This document shows positions 6,538 through 13,565 of a DNA stretch of 22,886 nt, piece by piece. The translations under genes were made by a program, and so were the position numbers. Position 1 is the first letter of the stretch; every line of letters begins with the position of its first letter. Source of the DNA: a virus; the IMG/VR virus record IMGVR_UViG_3300043775_000535, positions 1 through 22,886 of that record. One strand, 5' to 3'. The notes under the pieces were generated by a model, which saw only the letters and a program-made list of their open reading frames with translations, was not told the origin of the DNA and made no database searches.

Positions 6538-7959
6538 TTATGTTCCGTAAGCTACTTCTACTGCATCAACCGAAGCTACCCAACGCCATGTTTCAGCAGC
6601 GATACCTGTAACCAAGATGCGAAGCGTGTCATCAGTGTTATTTGCAGAAAGCGCAATCGTTGTTCCTGCGGCGTTATCGGTTCCAATAGTCACTGGAGCG
6701 TAAACTTGTGAAGAGGTTCCACCAACATTCTTCACGCAGTATTGGCGCAAGTAGTGAGCTACGGCAGTTCCATCTGACTTGCTTCCAGTAATGTTAATTG
6801 TGCAGGCAATGATCTTTCCAGATGGAATTCCAAGATAAGTTGTGGCTCCGTCAAGTGCCATCTCAACTCCAGTATTTGTAGTTGTCTTGCAACGAAGGAC
6901 GAACCTTGCGCGTTGGGCATCGCCTAATGTAGAAAATACGCCGCCTGAGTGAGCTTGCATACTGAAACGATTTGCCTCCGCTCTATACCCCGAAAGAATT
7001 CCCGATCCAGCACCCGAAGCGGTGTTTCCCAAAATATTTGGAGATTCTGATCCTCCTCCGCATACTACAGCACCTTGGTTGGAGGCGACATTGTTGCGCC
7101 CTCCGCCAATAAAAGCATAACCTGCTGAAGTTGAGTTGCTTCGCCCTCCAGTTACTACGCTTGCACCAAAACCGCCTCCAGCAGCCGAGTTAGCCCACCC
7201 TCCACCAACAACAGAATAAGAACCCCCATCAGCTTTATTGGATGTTCCTCCTCCGATAAAACATAATTGCCCAGCAACCTCATTCGCATTGCTGCGTGAT
7301 GTCTGCAAGTCAACAGCATTTGCGCCCCTTGCATTCCCGCCAGTTGTTGTTCCATCTGGTTTTGGCCCAAGAATGAATGCCCCCGTGCCTTTCGGTGTGA
7401 GGACGAGCGCGGAATTGGTTTCTGCGGTGTTCTCGGAGAGGGTAACATTTGAAGATACGCTATGACCCGTGAGCAGCGTTCCTGCGGTAATGTTGGTCGT
7501 GAAATTAATTGCTCCCCCGCCAATGCTGGTTTCGAGCTTGAATGTAGCTCCAGAAACATCACGGACGAAATAGTTGGTAGTGGTGTTGAGTCCAGTCCCA
7601 CCTGTGAGCGCGGTGAATCGAACGGGTTGACCATTGGCAAACGCAGAACCTGTAGCTGTGATAACATCTGTTCCTGCATCTCCAGTTATTCCTGTAATCG
7701 AAACAATCGTATCTTCGACAATAAGACCAGAATTTTGCAAAGTAGCTCCAGAGGTTCCATCCGCACGAAGGATAGAATTATCAACTGGGCCTGTGGTAAT
7801 ACTTCCACCAGCAAAGTTCCATACAATACCAGTTCCCGGGTGTCTGAAATAAATCTTTTGATCTGTATGGTTTACTGCACCTTCACCCAAAGCAAGATTT
7901 GCAGTTGTAGGAATATTCCCAGCAACAATTGATTTTTTTAATTTTATAACATTAGCCAT
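6538..7959 (-). CDS. Tail fibre with YadA-like glycine-rich head repeats
   Basis: 473 residues. Residues 1-50 (MANVIKLKKSIVAGNIPTTA ... GEGAVNHTDQKIYFRHPGTG) match the 'KR-S...G.VPTTADLALGELAVN...KLY' fibre start common in marine and freshwater phages. Residues ~85-165 form a beta module with repeated TGGTGL/TTNYFV. Residues ~235-310 hold a glycine-rich array (CFIGGGTSNKADGGSYSVVG, GGWANSAAG, TGGRSNSTSAGYAFIGGGRN), resembling the left-handed beta-roll of YadA/Hep_Hag trimeric adhesins. The C-terminus is a globular beta cap. It likely forms a trimeric receptor-binding fibre (inferred). The leader is a G/C hairpin (7978-8005), then ATAACTTACC, then TAAAATC-ATG, without a Shine-Dalgarno. Confidence 0.88.
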   Translation of the reverse strand: MANVIKLKKSIVAGNIPTTANLALGEGAVNHTDQKIYFRHPGTGIVWNFAGGSITTGPVDNSILRADGTSGATLQNSGLIVEDTIVSITGITGDAGTDVITATGSAFANGQPVRFTALTGGTGLNTTTNYFVRDVSGATFKLETSIGGGAINFTTNITAGTLLTGHSVSSNVTLSENTAETNSALVLTPKGTGAFILGPKPDGTTTGGNARGANAVDLQTSRSNANEVAGQLCFIGGGTSNKADGGSYSVVGGGWANSAAGGGFGASVVTGGRSNSTSAGYAFIGGGRNNVASNQGAVVCGGGSESPNILGNTASGAGSGILSGYRAEANRFSMQAHSGGVFSTLGDAQRARFVLRCKTTTNTGVEMALDGATTYLGIPSGKIIACTINITGSKSDGTAVAHYLRQYCVKNVGGTSSQVYAPVTIGTDNAAGTTIALSANNTDDTLRILVTGIAAETWRWVASVDAVEVAYGT

Positions 7960-7977
7960 GATTTTAGGTAAGTTATA

Positions 7978-8005
7978 GGGAGACGGGGTATTGACCCCGC
8001 CCCCC
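7978..8005 (-). other. G/C hairpin between fibre genes (weak terminator or leader element)
   Basis: Arms 7978-7988 and 7995-8005 pair at 9 of 11 positions around a 6-nt loop. In the transcription direction it is followed by TATAACTTACCTAAAATC and then ATG, with no clear T-run. The layout is the same as at 11119-11146 and 11801-11827. Confidence 0.6.
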
Positions 8006-8018
8006 TAACTTTTTGATT

Positions 8019-8936
8019 TTAGTAAGTTCCGCCGTCGATGGTTGTCTCAAGCGCGGTGATGCGGGATTCGTGATCCGCAACATCAGACTCAAGTTCAGTC
8101 AAACGTGCGCTGGCTGAAACAGCTTCCAAGGTTCCAATGCGATTGGAAAGGCTGGTGTCGGCAGTAGCACGGGTGCTTGCTTCTGCTGTAATGTTGCTTT
8201 GAAGAACACTATCAGCGGATTCGAGCGTGGAGACGGCAGCGGCGCGAGCGGAGGCTTCTGCGGAAACAGCGGCGGCGCGGGCTGACTCTTCAGCGTTGAT
8301 GTCGCTTTCGGCGGCAGTCACACGCGAGGCCAAGGCGTTCGCTGCGGTAACCACTCCGTCAATGCGTCCACCAAGAGCGGTGTCGGCAGTGGTGCGGTTG
8401 GTGACTTCGGTTGCGAGAGCGGCGTTGTTCGATGTAACGTATCCAGCAAATGCTTGATCGTTAGTGGTATCGACCGAATTAATGAGCGAGACGATTTCGG
8501 CAAAGCTATTTTTATCTGCCTCAGAAGCAGAAAGAATTGCGTCAACGTCACCCTCAACGGAGGTAACACGCACGTCGAGTGCCGAATCAGCGGCGGCAAG
8601 CGTGGATTGTGCAGCAGAGATAGCAATGCCACGGGCGGTTGCTTCGGCGGCGATGTCATCAGAAAGATCGCTCTCAGCATTTTGGGCGCGAGTTACTTCT
8701 GAGTTGATGCTGTTAGTAAGCGTTGTATCAGCCGATTGACGAGCCGAAGTTTCGGTCGCAACTGCGCTGGTCACAAATGTTTTCTTAGCGAAGACATTTT
8801 CACCACCAACTGCCAATACTCCCTCGGACGTTCCGATGAAGAGTGATTTGTTTAGTGTGTCCAAAGCCAACTCGCCAGTCTGGAGACTAACGGGTGATCC
8901 TGAGCCACGTTTGATTTTAATGATTGGATTACTCAT
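8019..8936 (-). CDS. Coiled-coil tail fibre protein
   Basis: 305 residues. The N-terminus MSNPIIKIKRGSGSPVSLQT ... GELALDTLNKSLFIGTSEG is the 'IKIKRG...GELAL...LFIG' head of many environmental phage fibres. From residue ~55 to the end it is a long Ala/Ser/Glu/Thr-rich helix with heptad-like repeats (AEATARG, AEASARAAAVSTLESADSVL, ITAEASTRATADTSLSNRI) ending ESRITALETTIDGGTY. It should form a trimeric coiled-coil rod, probably a fibre shaft or tip connector (inferred). The start is preceded by an A/T-only leader with three TAAAAT units and no Shine-Dalgarno. Confidence 0.88.
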   Translation of the reverse strand: MSNPIIKIKRGSGSPVSLQTGELALDTLNKSLFIGTSEGVLAVGGENVFAKKTFVTSAVATETSARQSADTTLTNSINSEVTRAQNAESDLSDDIAAEATARGIAISAAQSTLAAADSALDVRVTSVEGDVDAILSASEADKNSFAEIVSLINSVDTTNDQAFAGYVTSNNAALATEVTNRTTADTALGGRIDGVVTAANALASRVTAAESDINAEESARAAAVSAEASARAAAVSTLESADSVLQSNITAEASTRATADTSLSNRIGTLEAVSASARLTELESDVADHESRITALETTIDGGTY

Positions 8937-8962
8937 ATTTTATTTTATTTTATTTTTTTGGT

Positions 8963-9202
8963 TTACTCAAATTCGCCAGCATCAATAATTGATATTAATA
9001 ACGCATACGACTGAGAATCTGTTGACCATCGCCACGGCAGACCCGTATCAAGCGCGATGTAAAGTCTGTTATTTCTACCAGTATTAGGGAATGATCCTCT
9101 GTTTGGATATTCAACTATGTCTGATGAACTAACAGGAAGTATGATTTGTTTAGATGTAAAATCTAAAGTATCAGAAAATTGATTTGATGTGAGTCTTGTC
9201 AT
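8963..9202 (-). CDS. Small fibre module protein
   Basis: 79 residues. The C-terminal half (FPNTGRNNRLYIALDTGLPW-RWS-TDSQSYALL) is the short 'FP-TG...LYI...W.W....Y' beta module that often caps phage fibres. The N-terminus MTRLTSNQFSDTLDFTSKQI has no recognised motif. The ATG overlaps the TAA of the 121-aa gene by one base (TAATG), so the two are coupled. Probably a fibre accessory. Confidence 0.75.
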   Translation of the reverse strand: MTRLTSNQFSDTLDFTSKQIILPVSSSDIVEYPNRGSFPNTGRNNRLYIALDTGLPWRWSTDSQSYALLISIIDAGEFE

Positions 9203-9567
9203 TAGAAACTTCCTCCATCTACTTCGCTTGTATTTGTCAATGCTCCAATTTGTTCTGCTGTAAATGTTACAGATGATGGAAGCAAGATCAGTCTCGTAAT
9301 GACGATTTTATCGCCAATCGGTAATGCGGCATTCAATACCACTTCGTTGTTAGGTATGTCAAGAGTATAATCACTACCCGGTTCTTGTGAAACACCATTA
9401 ATAAAAACAAAAACACTACTTGGCCCATCCGATGCAGTCAGTGTTCCGGGCGCAATAAATTCAAACTGAACATCATTCCCATCATATCTGGTTGTCTGAA
9501 AGTTTATCAGACCAGTAGATGAAGTGATATCCAGCTTCCCTGTAAATGGATTGAATTTAAAAGCCAT
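9202..9567 (-). CDS. Tail fibre protein with FNPFTG N-terminal motif
   Basis: 121 residues. It starts MAFKFNPFTGKLDITSSTG, nearly the same as the next gene upstream (MSFKFNPFTGNLDISGTSGG). The middle (VQFEFIAPGTLTASDG ... VFVFINGVSQEPGSDYTLDI ... ALPIGDKIVITRL) is the 'NG..Q.P...Y' beta module also found in the 137-aa collagen-like protein. The shared N-terminus suggests that both FNPFTG proteins dock at the same place on the virion. ATG is preceded by GGTATAAT; no Shine-Dalgarno. Confidence 0.82.
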   Translation of the reverse strand: MAFKFNPFTGKLDITSSTGLINFQTTRYDGNDVQFEFIAPGTLTASDGPSSVFVFINGVSQEPGSDYTLDIPNNEVVLNAALPIGDKIVITRLILLPSSVTFTAEQIGALTNTSEVDGGSF

Positions 9568-9591
9568 ATTATACCTTAGAGATTTCTATTT

Positions 9592-10554
9592 CTAATCTAC
9601 GAATGATGCTGTTACTCTTCCTCGTTGTAAAGAAATAGAATGGGTTGATGAGTGATTAGCGACAAATAAAGCTACTTCATCATTTGGAGCCATGGTAATC
9701 ATCCAGTTTGTTACAAGTTTTGCAAAGTTATGACTGCCTGTTAAGTTGCGGCATTCTGTTTCTGCAATTGATGTTCCGTTTTTTGCCATTCTAATTCCAA
9801 GTGTTTCGTTGTTTTGTGAACTTGCGTCCATGCTTGAATAGATTTTTAATACTCTTGTTGCTGCTGATGTATTTTTTACTGCAAATAAATCAGTTGTTCC
9901 AAGTGCCATTCCAACTGCTGTAGTAGCGTCAAGCGTTGCTGTTAACCCCGTTGATTGATATGTTCCGGCTGTTGCAATTGTAATTGTTCCAGAAGTCATT
10001 TTGGAGACTTGCCCACGAATTGCAGTTGTAGTTATTGCTGCCGTAGTTTGAATCGTTCCATCGTTAAATTTAACACCAGTCGAATCTAATTTTAATCCTA
10101 CTGTTGCGTCAGGCGCAGTCCCAATTCCAACTCGTCCAGAAGTTGATACAATAAAAGCTGTTGCGTCTGGTGTAGTCTGATCTTCTACACGCAATGCCTC
10201 TCCTCCTCCAGCTTGCGTTATGCGAAGTGCTGGGGCAGAATCTCCAGTTGGAGATACAGTGCTAATTATTTGAGGGACAAGAAATGTATTCGTGTCATTT
10301 TTGTAAGCAAAAATATAAGGCTCACCTGTTTGTCCTTTAAAAAAAATATTGTTACCAGAAGCAAAAACATCCCCTGCAACTGTTGTTGTAGGCGAAACTC
10401 CATTACCTAAATTTAATGGAACTGAAGACGAGGTTGAAGCAGGCAAATTCAACTTTCCAGTCATCGTGTCGCCAGATTTTAAAACATATTGAGGGCCACC
10501 ACTTGTTCCAGAAATGTCAAGATTTCCTGTAAATGGATTGAATTTGAATGACAT
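9592..10554 (-). CDS. Tail fibre protein with FNPFTG N-terminal motif
   Basis: 320 residues. Residues 1-15 hold the KFNPFTGNLDI motif. Residues ~20-45 (YVLKSGDTMTGKLNLP) are the 'KSGDTMTG.L' unit known from many phage fibres. The middle has beta repeats ending in SGRVGIGTAPDATVGLKLDS, an 'RVGIGT' unit typical of fibre and peptidase_S74-type regions, though no S74 domain follows. The C-terminal ~130 residues (TSGTITIATAGTYQSTGLTA ... SISLQRGRVTASF) form a globular beta head. Receptor binding is inferred. The start lies 1 bp after the 88-aa stop codon, which is itself preceded by a CDS led by the dyad at 10831-10844. Confidence 0.83.
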   Translation of the reverse strand: MSFKFNPFTGNLDISGTSGGPQYVLKSGDTMTGKLNLPASTSSSVPLNLGNGVSPTTTVAGDVFASGNNIFFKGQTGEPYIFAYKNDTNTFLVPQIISTVSPTGDSAPALRITQAGGGEALRVEDQTTPDATAFIVSTSGRVGIGTAPDATVGLKLDSTGVKFNDGTIQTTAAITTTAIRGQVSKMTSGTITIATAGTYQSTGLTATLDATTAVGMALGTTDLFAVKNTSAATRVLKIYSSMDASSQNNETLGIRMAKNGTSIAETECRNLTGSHNFAKLVTNWMITMAPNDEVALFVANHSSTHSISLQRGRVTASFVD

Positions 10555-10555
10555 T

Positions 10556-10822
10556 TTACGGGTAAGATGCCGTTATGTTTACCAAATTTGTATCATCAAC
10601 TGTTGGAGGTTGTGTAGCATACTCAAGTGTCAGCGTTGCTACCAAACTTCCCACATTTAAGTATTCAACAGTTTCAATATTATTTGTTGAACCATAATAA
10701 CTGATTTCAATTTCATCATAGGCAGGAATATCAAATCCTGCGATCTGTTTTAGAGACTCGTAGATATTAAAGTTCTGCTGATCTGGAGCTAGATCAGTAA
10801 AGCAGGGTTGTGAGATTGCCAT
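10556..10822 (-). CDS. Small virion-region protein with CF repeat unit
   Basis: 88 residues. Residues 7-36 (CFTDLAPDQQNFNIYESLKQ-IAGFDIPAYD) align with the 30-residue CF repeat of the 84-aa neighbour: CF at the start, an aromatic about 10 residues later, and a Gly about 22 residues in. The rest is beta-rich (EIEISYYGSTNNIETVEYLN ... LVATLTLEYAT). Function unknown; a head-tail or fibre-connector role is possible from its place. The dyad TATCGTTAACGATA lies 8 nt before the ATG. Confidence 0.75.
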   Translation of the reverse strand: MAISQPCFTDLAPDQQNFNIYESLKQIAGFDIPAYDEIEISYYGSTNNIETVEYLNVGSLVATLTLEYATQPPTVDDTNLVNITASYP

Positions 10823-10830
10823 AAGATTGT

Positions 10831-10844
10831 TATCGTTAACGATA
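10831..10844 (-). promoter_or_regulatory. Dyad TATCGTTAACGATA upstream of the 88-aa gene
   Basis: Perfect palindrome in the short gap between the 84-aa stop (10846) and the 88-aa start (10822). There is no TTGAC box at the spacing seen for the 2930 and 3385 sites, so the dyad rather than a full promoter is what recurs. Confidence 0.72.
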
Positions 10845-10845
10845 A

Positions 10846-11100
10846 TTAAAGCGCAGCAGCAACAGCTTGATTGAGAACAAAGAGTTGTTGGTCTTCGGTT
10901 GTTTGTACAAAGCAGTTTTCAGTTACTGGGGTAAGTCCACCGATTGTAGCAAAGGCTAGATAAAATTGATAAAGCCTAGAAGCGTCACTAGCTGCATCAA
11001 AGCAACCAAAAGTAATTGGAGTAATGCCAGCGGCAGCAGACACCGTAATGAGAAGTGGATAGAATTTATCGCGGTAAGGTAAAGATGTAAAGCAAGCCAT
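10846..11100 (-). CDS. Small protein of three tandem 30-residue CF repeats
   Basis: 84 residues from ATG at 11100; an upstream in-frame ATG at 11148 would read through a hairpin and is less likely. Three repeats start at Cys3, Cys33 and Cys63: CFTSLPYRDKFYPLLITVSA then AAGITPIT, CFDAASDASRLYQFYLAFAT then IGGLTPVT, and CFVQTTEDQQLFVLNQAVAA. The period is exactly 30. The unit is CF-x8-aromatic/Leu-...-Ala-...-G-[IL]-TP-[IV]-T. The helices are probably amphipathic. No family is recognised. The leader is hairpin 11119-11146, then ATAACCTTTTTTAAAATT before ATG. Probably a minor virion protein. Confidence 0.78.
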   Translation of the reverse strand: MACFTSLPYRDKFYPLLITVSAAAGITPITFGCFDAASDASRLYQFYLAFATIGGLTPVTENCFVQTTEDQQLFVLNQAVAAAL

Positions 11101-11118
11101 AATTTTAAAAAAGGTTAT

Positions 11119-11146
11119 GGGCAGGGAGGGATTGACCTCCCCACCC
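11119..11146 (-). terminator. Imperfect G/C hairpin with T-run before the 84-aa gene
   Basis: Arms 11119-11129 and 11136-11146 pair at 9 of 11 positions with a small CA/AC internal loop. In the transcription direction it is followed by ATAACC and six Ts, then AAAATT-ATG. It may be a partial terminator that lowers expression downstream of the 204-aa gene, or a leader hairpin. Confidence 0.55.
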
Positions 11147-11163
11147 AATAATTGGGGAATGGG

Positions 11164-11778
11164 TTAGTAGTAGATACCAACAACGTAGGCATTCACATAA
11201 AGTGCGCCAACACGTCCAGCAGTATCTGCACCAGAAACTACGTCAACACCAGCATTTGCATAGGTGAAGGTAGTCGAATCAACAACGATGATTTCAGCTT
11301 GAACGTCATTGAACGTAGTGTCGGTCATGCTGGCAATCGTGATCGTGTCGCCCGTGGAGAAACCATGAGCAGCACCAGTTACGATTGTAGCAACGCCCGA
11401 AGTACGGGAACGAGTTGCAGTAGCTTGTCCAGCACCAACAGTTGATTTCAACAAACGGAGTTTTCTAGAACCAGTGATAACGTAGGGGTTAGCGGCAATC
11501 GTAAGTGGATTGTAGCGGCCTTGGTTATCAAGAGCGTCAGTGACGGTGAGTGAAGCTGTGATGTTTTCGCCAGTGGTTCCGTTGTCAACGATCACAATTG
11601 GATCGGTGGCAGTGGTTCCGCGAGCGTAGGCAGTCTCTAGAACGATGCTAGTTGGAAAGAACTTGGTGTCTTGGTCGTTGAGAACCAAGAGATCAGCGTC
11701 TCCAGCAGCGAGGAGGTTAACGGCAACCGGGCCAAACAAGTTAACGCGGTCGTATGCGAGTGGTCGTGAATTAGACAT
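11164..11778 (-). CDS. Probable head decoration-like protein
   Basis: 204 residues immediately downstream of the probable major capsid gene, the usual place for a decoration protein. Residues 1-40 (MSNSRPLAYDRVNLFGPVAV...) have no known motif. Residues ~125-190 (ATRSRTSGVATIVTGAAHGF-STGDTITIASM ... TFNDVQAEIIVVDSTTFTYA) form the beta module 'GVAT..T...HG...GDT.T......FNG......V..TTFTY' that recurs in phage decoration and fibre proteins. Trimeric or Ig-like capsid decoration is inferred; a minor tail protein is the alternative. It is preceded by hairpin 11801-11827 and an ATAACCTTAAATAAAATATA leader. Confidence 0.65.
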   Translation of the reverse strand: MSNSRPLAYDRVNLFGPVAVNLLAAGDADLLVLNDQDTKFFPTSIVLETAYARGTTATDPIVIVDNGTTGENITASLTVTDALDNQGRYNPLTIAANPYVITGSRKLRLLKSTVGAGQATATRSRTSGVATIVTGAAHGFSTGDTITIASMTDTTFNDVQAEIIVVDSTTFTYANAGVDVVSGADTAGRVGALYVNAYVVGIYY

Positions 11779-11800
11779 ATTATATTTTATTTAAGGTTAT

Positions 11801-11827
11801 GGGGAGAGGCTTTAATAGCCCCTCCCC
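11801..11827 (-). other. G/C hairpin between capsid and decoration-like genes
   Basis: Arms 11801-11811 and 11817-11827 pair at 10 of 11 positions around loop TTAAT. In the transcription direction ATAACCTTAAATAAAAT follows rather than a T-run, so it is a weak terminator at most. A processing or stabilising hairpin between two highly expressed genes is also possible. Confidence 0.6.
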
Positions 11828-11836
11828 TTATTTAAC

Positions 11837-13246
11837 TTAGGAAGGCACAACAATGTCACCTACACCAGCGCAGCTATAGCAATCCTGATTGTTCTCAGGA
11901 ACGATATAGGTCTGCACTTCGCAGCAGGAACCGTAGAGGTTCTTGCTCTTAGGCATACGATGCAAGAAGCTGTGCATGATGGTTGGGTCTTTTACCTGTG
12001 CGGCAAGACGGAACTGGGCTTGATAGAAGCCCGTTTTGCGCCAGCGGTTGCACTCCCAATCTGGGTTCTTCCATTCCCAATCACCAGCGTAGTTCTGGGT
12101 CATTTGTTGGGCTTGGCCGTATCCAGTCGAGGAAGGCATCGTCCATTTCACCATGGCTTTGTTAACCATAGCAACCGAGATACCGAAATCGGCATTGCGG
12201 TAAGCGCGGTTAGGAATGTAAGCGCAACCTTGCTCAAGAACAGTCTTGATGTAGCGAGGAACGCGAACGAGGCGAGGCCATGTTGCAGGATCAGCTTCGT
12301 TGAAAGCTGGAAGCGAGGCGTTGAATGCCGTGTCAGCGTTGAAACGAGCGGAGTTGATGTCGTAACCGAAGGCGTAGTCGCCGATGATACGATTGATGCC
12401 GAGTTTCAAACGAGTAAGACGCTCATCGAAATCGGTGTTTGCATCCCAGTAACCGTTGTTGCGCTTGGCTTGGAAGTAAAGCGCACGGCCAACTTGTGGG
12501 TCAGGGATAACGATGTCGAGCAAAGGCTGACCAGTCGCATCTTGGAGATCAAGGCGGAAAGCGTCATCTTCGTCTTGGAGGTCAACGAGTGCATCGTCGA
12601 GCATATCAAGCGAGAGATAAGCGATCTTACCAAGGTCAGCAGCGGCGATCTTAACGCGAAGTGCGCAGAGGTCATAACCAGCTTCGTTGTTGATGGTATG
12701 CTCAGGTACGAACCATGCGCCATCGTCAACGAGGCCGCAATAAGTTCCGTCATCCGTAGTGATGCCCATCCATTTGTGTCCAGAACCACCGATGTAGTTG
12801 GAACGAAGGAACTCTTCGTGGACGTTCTTGGTGATACGAGCATTCGACTCTTCAAACTGAAGGATTTCTTCAGCAGGGAACAAGCGGTAGAGCAAGCTCT
12901 CAACGCAAATCCAGTCAGTGGTCATTTCCTTACGGAGCAATTCAAAAGTGTAGGACTCAGTGCCGGGGCGTTGAATCACTTCTGGTTTGCTATCGCAAGA
13001 ATCAGTCTCGCAGTAGGTGTCAGTGATCTGACGGAAAGGTGTGCAAGGATCGTGGAATCCACGTCCGAAACGGAATGCTTTCTGTTCAGTTGTATGGTTA
13101 AGAGGCCATGCTTGCTCCTCGAAACGGGTGAAATATGCAGAGTTCGTTACGAGTTTCTTAACATAGAGGTCGTTGAAATATTCGCGGCCCTCGCGGAAGA
13201 AACTGTCAATCTCAGCACAACTATTGAAGTAGAGTTGATCGCTCAT
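11837..13246 (-). CDS. Probable major capsid protein
   Basis: 469 residues from ATG at 13246. That start was chosen over an in-frame ATG at 13282 because it has the A-rich leader TAAATAAAATAAAATCA used by its neighbours, and the longer version would run through a perfect hairpin. The N-terminus is MSDQLYFNSCAEIDSFFREG. No motif is diagnostic. The assignment rests on length, on its place right after portal and coiled-coil scaffold, on a dedicated promoter and leader, and on codon use unlike a minor gene. It has about 13 cysteines, many in pairs (CETDSC, SCCEV, CYSCAG), unusual for a capsid protein. A long open frame on the opposite strand here is judged a shadow. Confidence 0.75.
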   Translation of the reverse strand: MSDQLYFNSCAEIDSFFREGREYFNDLYVKKLVTNSAYFTRFEEQAWPLNHTTEQKAFRFGRGFHDPCTPFRQITDTYCETDSCDSKPEVIQRPGTESYTFELLRKEMTTDWICVESLLYRLFPAEEILQFEESNARITKNVHEEFLRSNYIGGSGHKWMGITTDDGTYCGLVDDGAWFVPEHTINNEAGYDLCALRVKIAAADLGKIAYLSLDMLDDALVDLQDEDDAFRLDLQDATGQPLLDIVIPDPQVGRALYFQAKRNNGYWDANTDFDERLTRLKLGINRIIGDYAFGYDINSARFNADTAFNASLPAFNEADPATWPRLVRVPRYIKTVLEQGCAYIPNRAYRNADFGISVAMVNKAMVKWTMPSSTGYGQAQQMTQNYAGDWEWKNPDWECNRWRKTGFYQAQFRLAAQVKDPTIMHSFLHRMPKSKNLYGSCCEVQTYIVPENNQDCYSCAGVGDIVVPS

Positions 13247-13263
13247 TGATTTTATTTTATTTA

Positions 13264-13294
13264 GTTTAGTTTGGTTTTGCACCGCAAACTAAAC
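13264..13294 (-). other. Perfect 10-bp stem-loop in the capsid gene leader
   Basis: GTTTAGTTTG (13264-13273) pairs perfectly with CAAACTAAAC (13285-13294) around an 11-nt loop. It ends about 17 nt before the capsid ATG, separated by an A/T-only spacer. Such 5' hairpins often stabilise mRNA or expose a start site; no function is shown here. Confidence 0.7.
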
Positions 13295-13297
13295 CAT

Positions 13298-13328
13298 GAG
13301 GAATAGCAAGCGAGTGCTTGGTTTCCTC
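13298..13328 (-). other. Nested stem-loop in the capsid gene leader
   Basis: Outer arms GAGGAA (13298-13303) and TTCCTC (13323-13328) enclose inner arms CAAGC (13307-13311) and GCTTG (13316-13320) with a 4-nt loop. A further CTGG/CCAG stem lies at 13331-13345. Together with the 13264-13294 hairpin, most of the capsid leader can fold. Confidence 0.6.
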
Positions 13329-13423
13329 TGCTGGACTCAACCCAGAGTTTTTATCTGTCCAGAAATCGTTTTTAATGCGAGGTCGATAACTCGCCAACCA
13401 GAGTGCGGTTGAATCCCTAATAT

Positions 13424-13437
13424 TATCGTAAACGATA
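13424..13437 (-). promoter_or_regulatory. Dyad TATCG-N4-CGATA in the capsid leader
   Basis: Coding strand TATCGTTTACGATA, extended by flanking AT to an 18-bp dyad with a mismatched centre. It lies about 178 nt before the capsid ATG and about 16-29 nt after the predicted transcription start of the promoter at 13460-13487, so it would be transcribed if that promoter is used. Confidence 0.7.
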
Positions 13438-13459
13438 ATTTCGGCTATCTCTTACACGC

Positions 13460-13487
13460 AAGATAATGATCTTAATTAATGTGTCAA
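13460..13487 (-). promoter_or_regulatory. Predicted sigma70-type promoter for the capsid gene
   Basis: On the coding strand TTGACA (complement of 13482-13487), a 16-nt spacer, and TATCTT (complement of 13460-13465). It lies just beyond the strong terminator that ends the portal-scaffold unit, giving the capsid gene its own transcript with a leader of about 200 nt. Confidence 0.6.
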
Positions 13488-13498
13488 GAGATTATTTT

Positions 13499-13537
13499 AA
13501 AAAAAAGTTGGGGGAGGTAGCGCAATCTACCTCCCCC
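13499..13537 (-). terminator. Rho-independent terminator after the scaffold gene
   Basis: GGGGGAGGTAG (13510-13520) and CTACCTCCCCC (13527-13537) form a perfect 11-bp stem with loop CGCAAT. In the leftward direction it is followed by CAAC and eight Ts (13506-13499). It lies 28 bp after the scaffold stop and separates scaffold from capsid transcription. Confidence 0.88.
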
Positions 13538-13565
13538 TTATGACAACCAGAATTAGGAATGTGGG

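Noticed and set aside
11101-11148. Upstream start of the 84-aa gene at 11148
   Set aside because: The extra 16 residues would be encoded by the G/C hairpin and the A/T leader; ATG at 11100 has the shared leader pattern and begins the first exact 30-residue repeat.
11960-13249. 429-codon open frame on the plus strand opposite the capsid gene
   Set aside because: It is fully antisense to the better-supported capsid frame, has no recognisable domain, and has neither leader box nor neighbours on that strand. It reflects the codon composition of the capsid gene.
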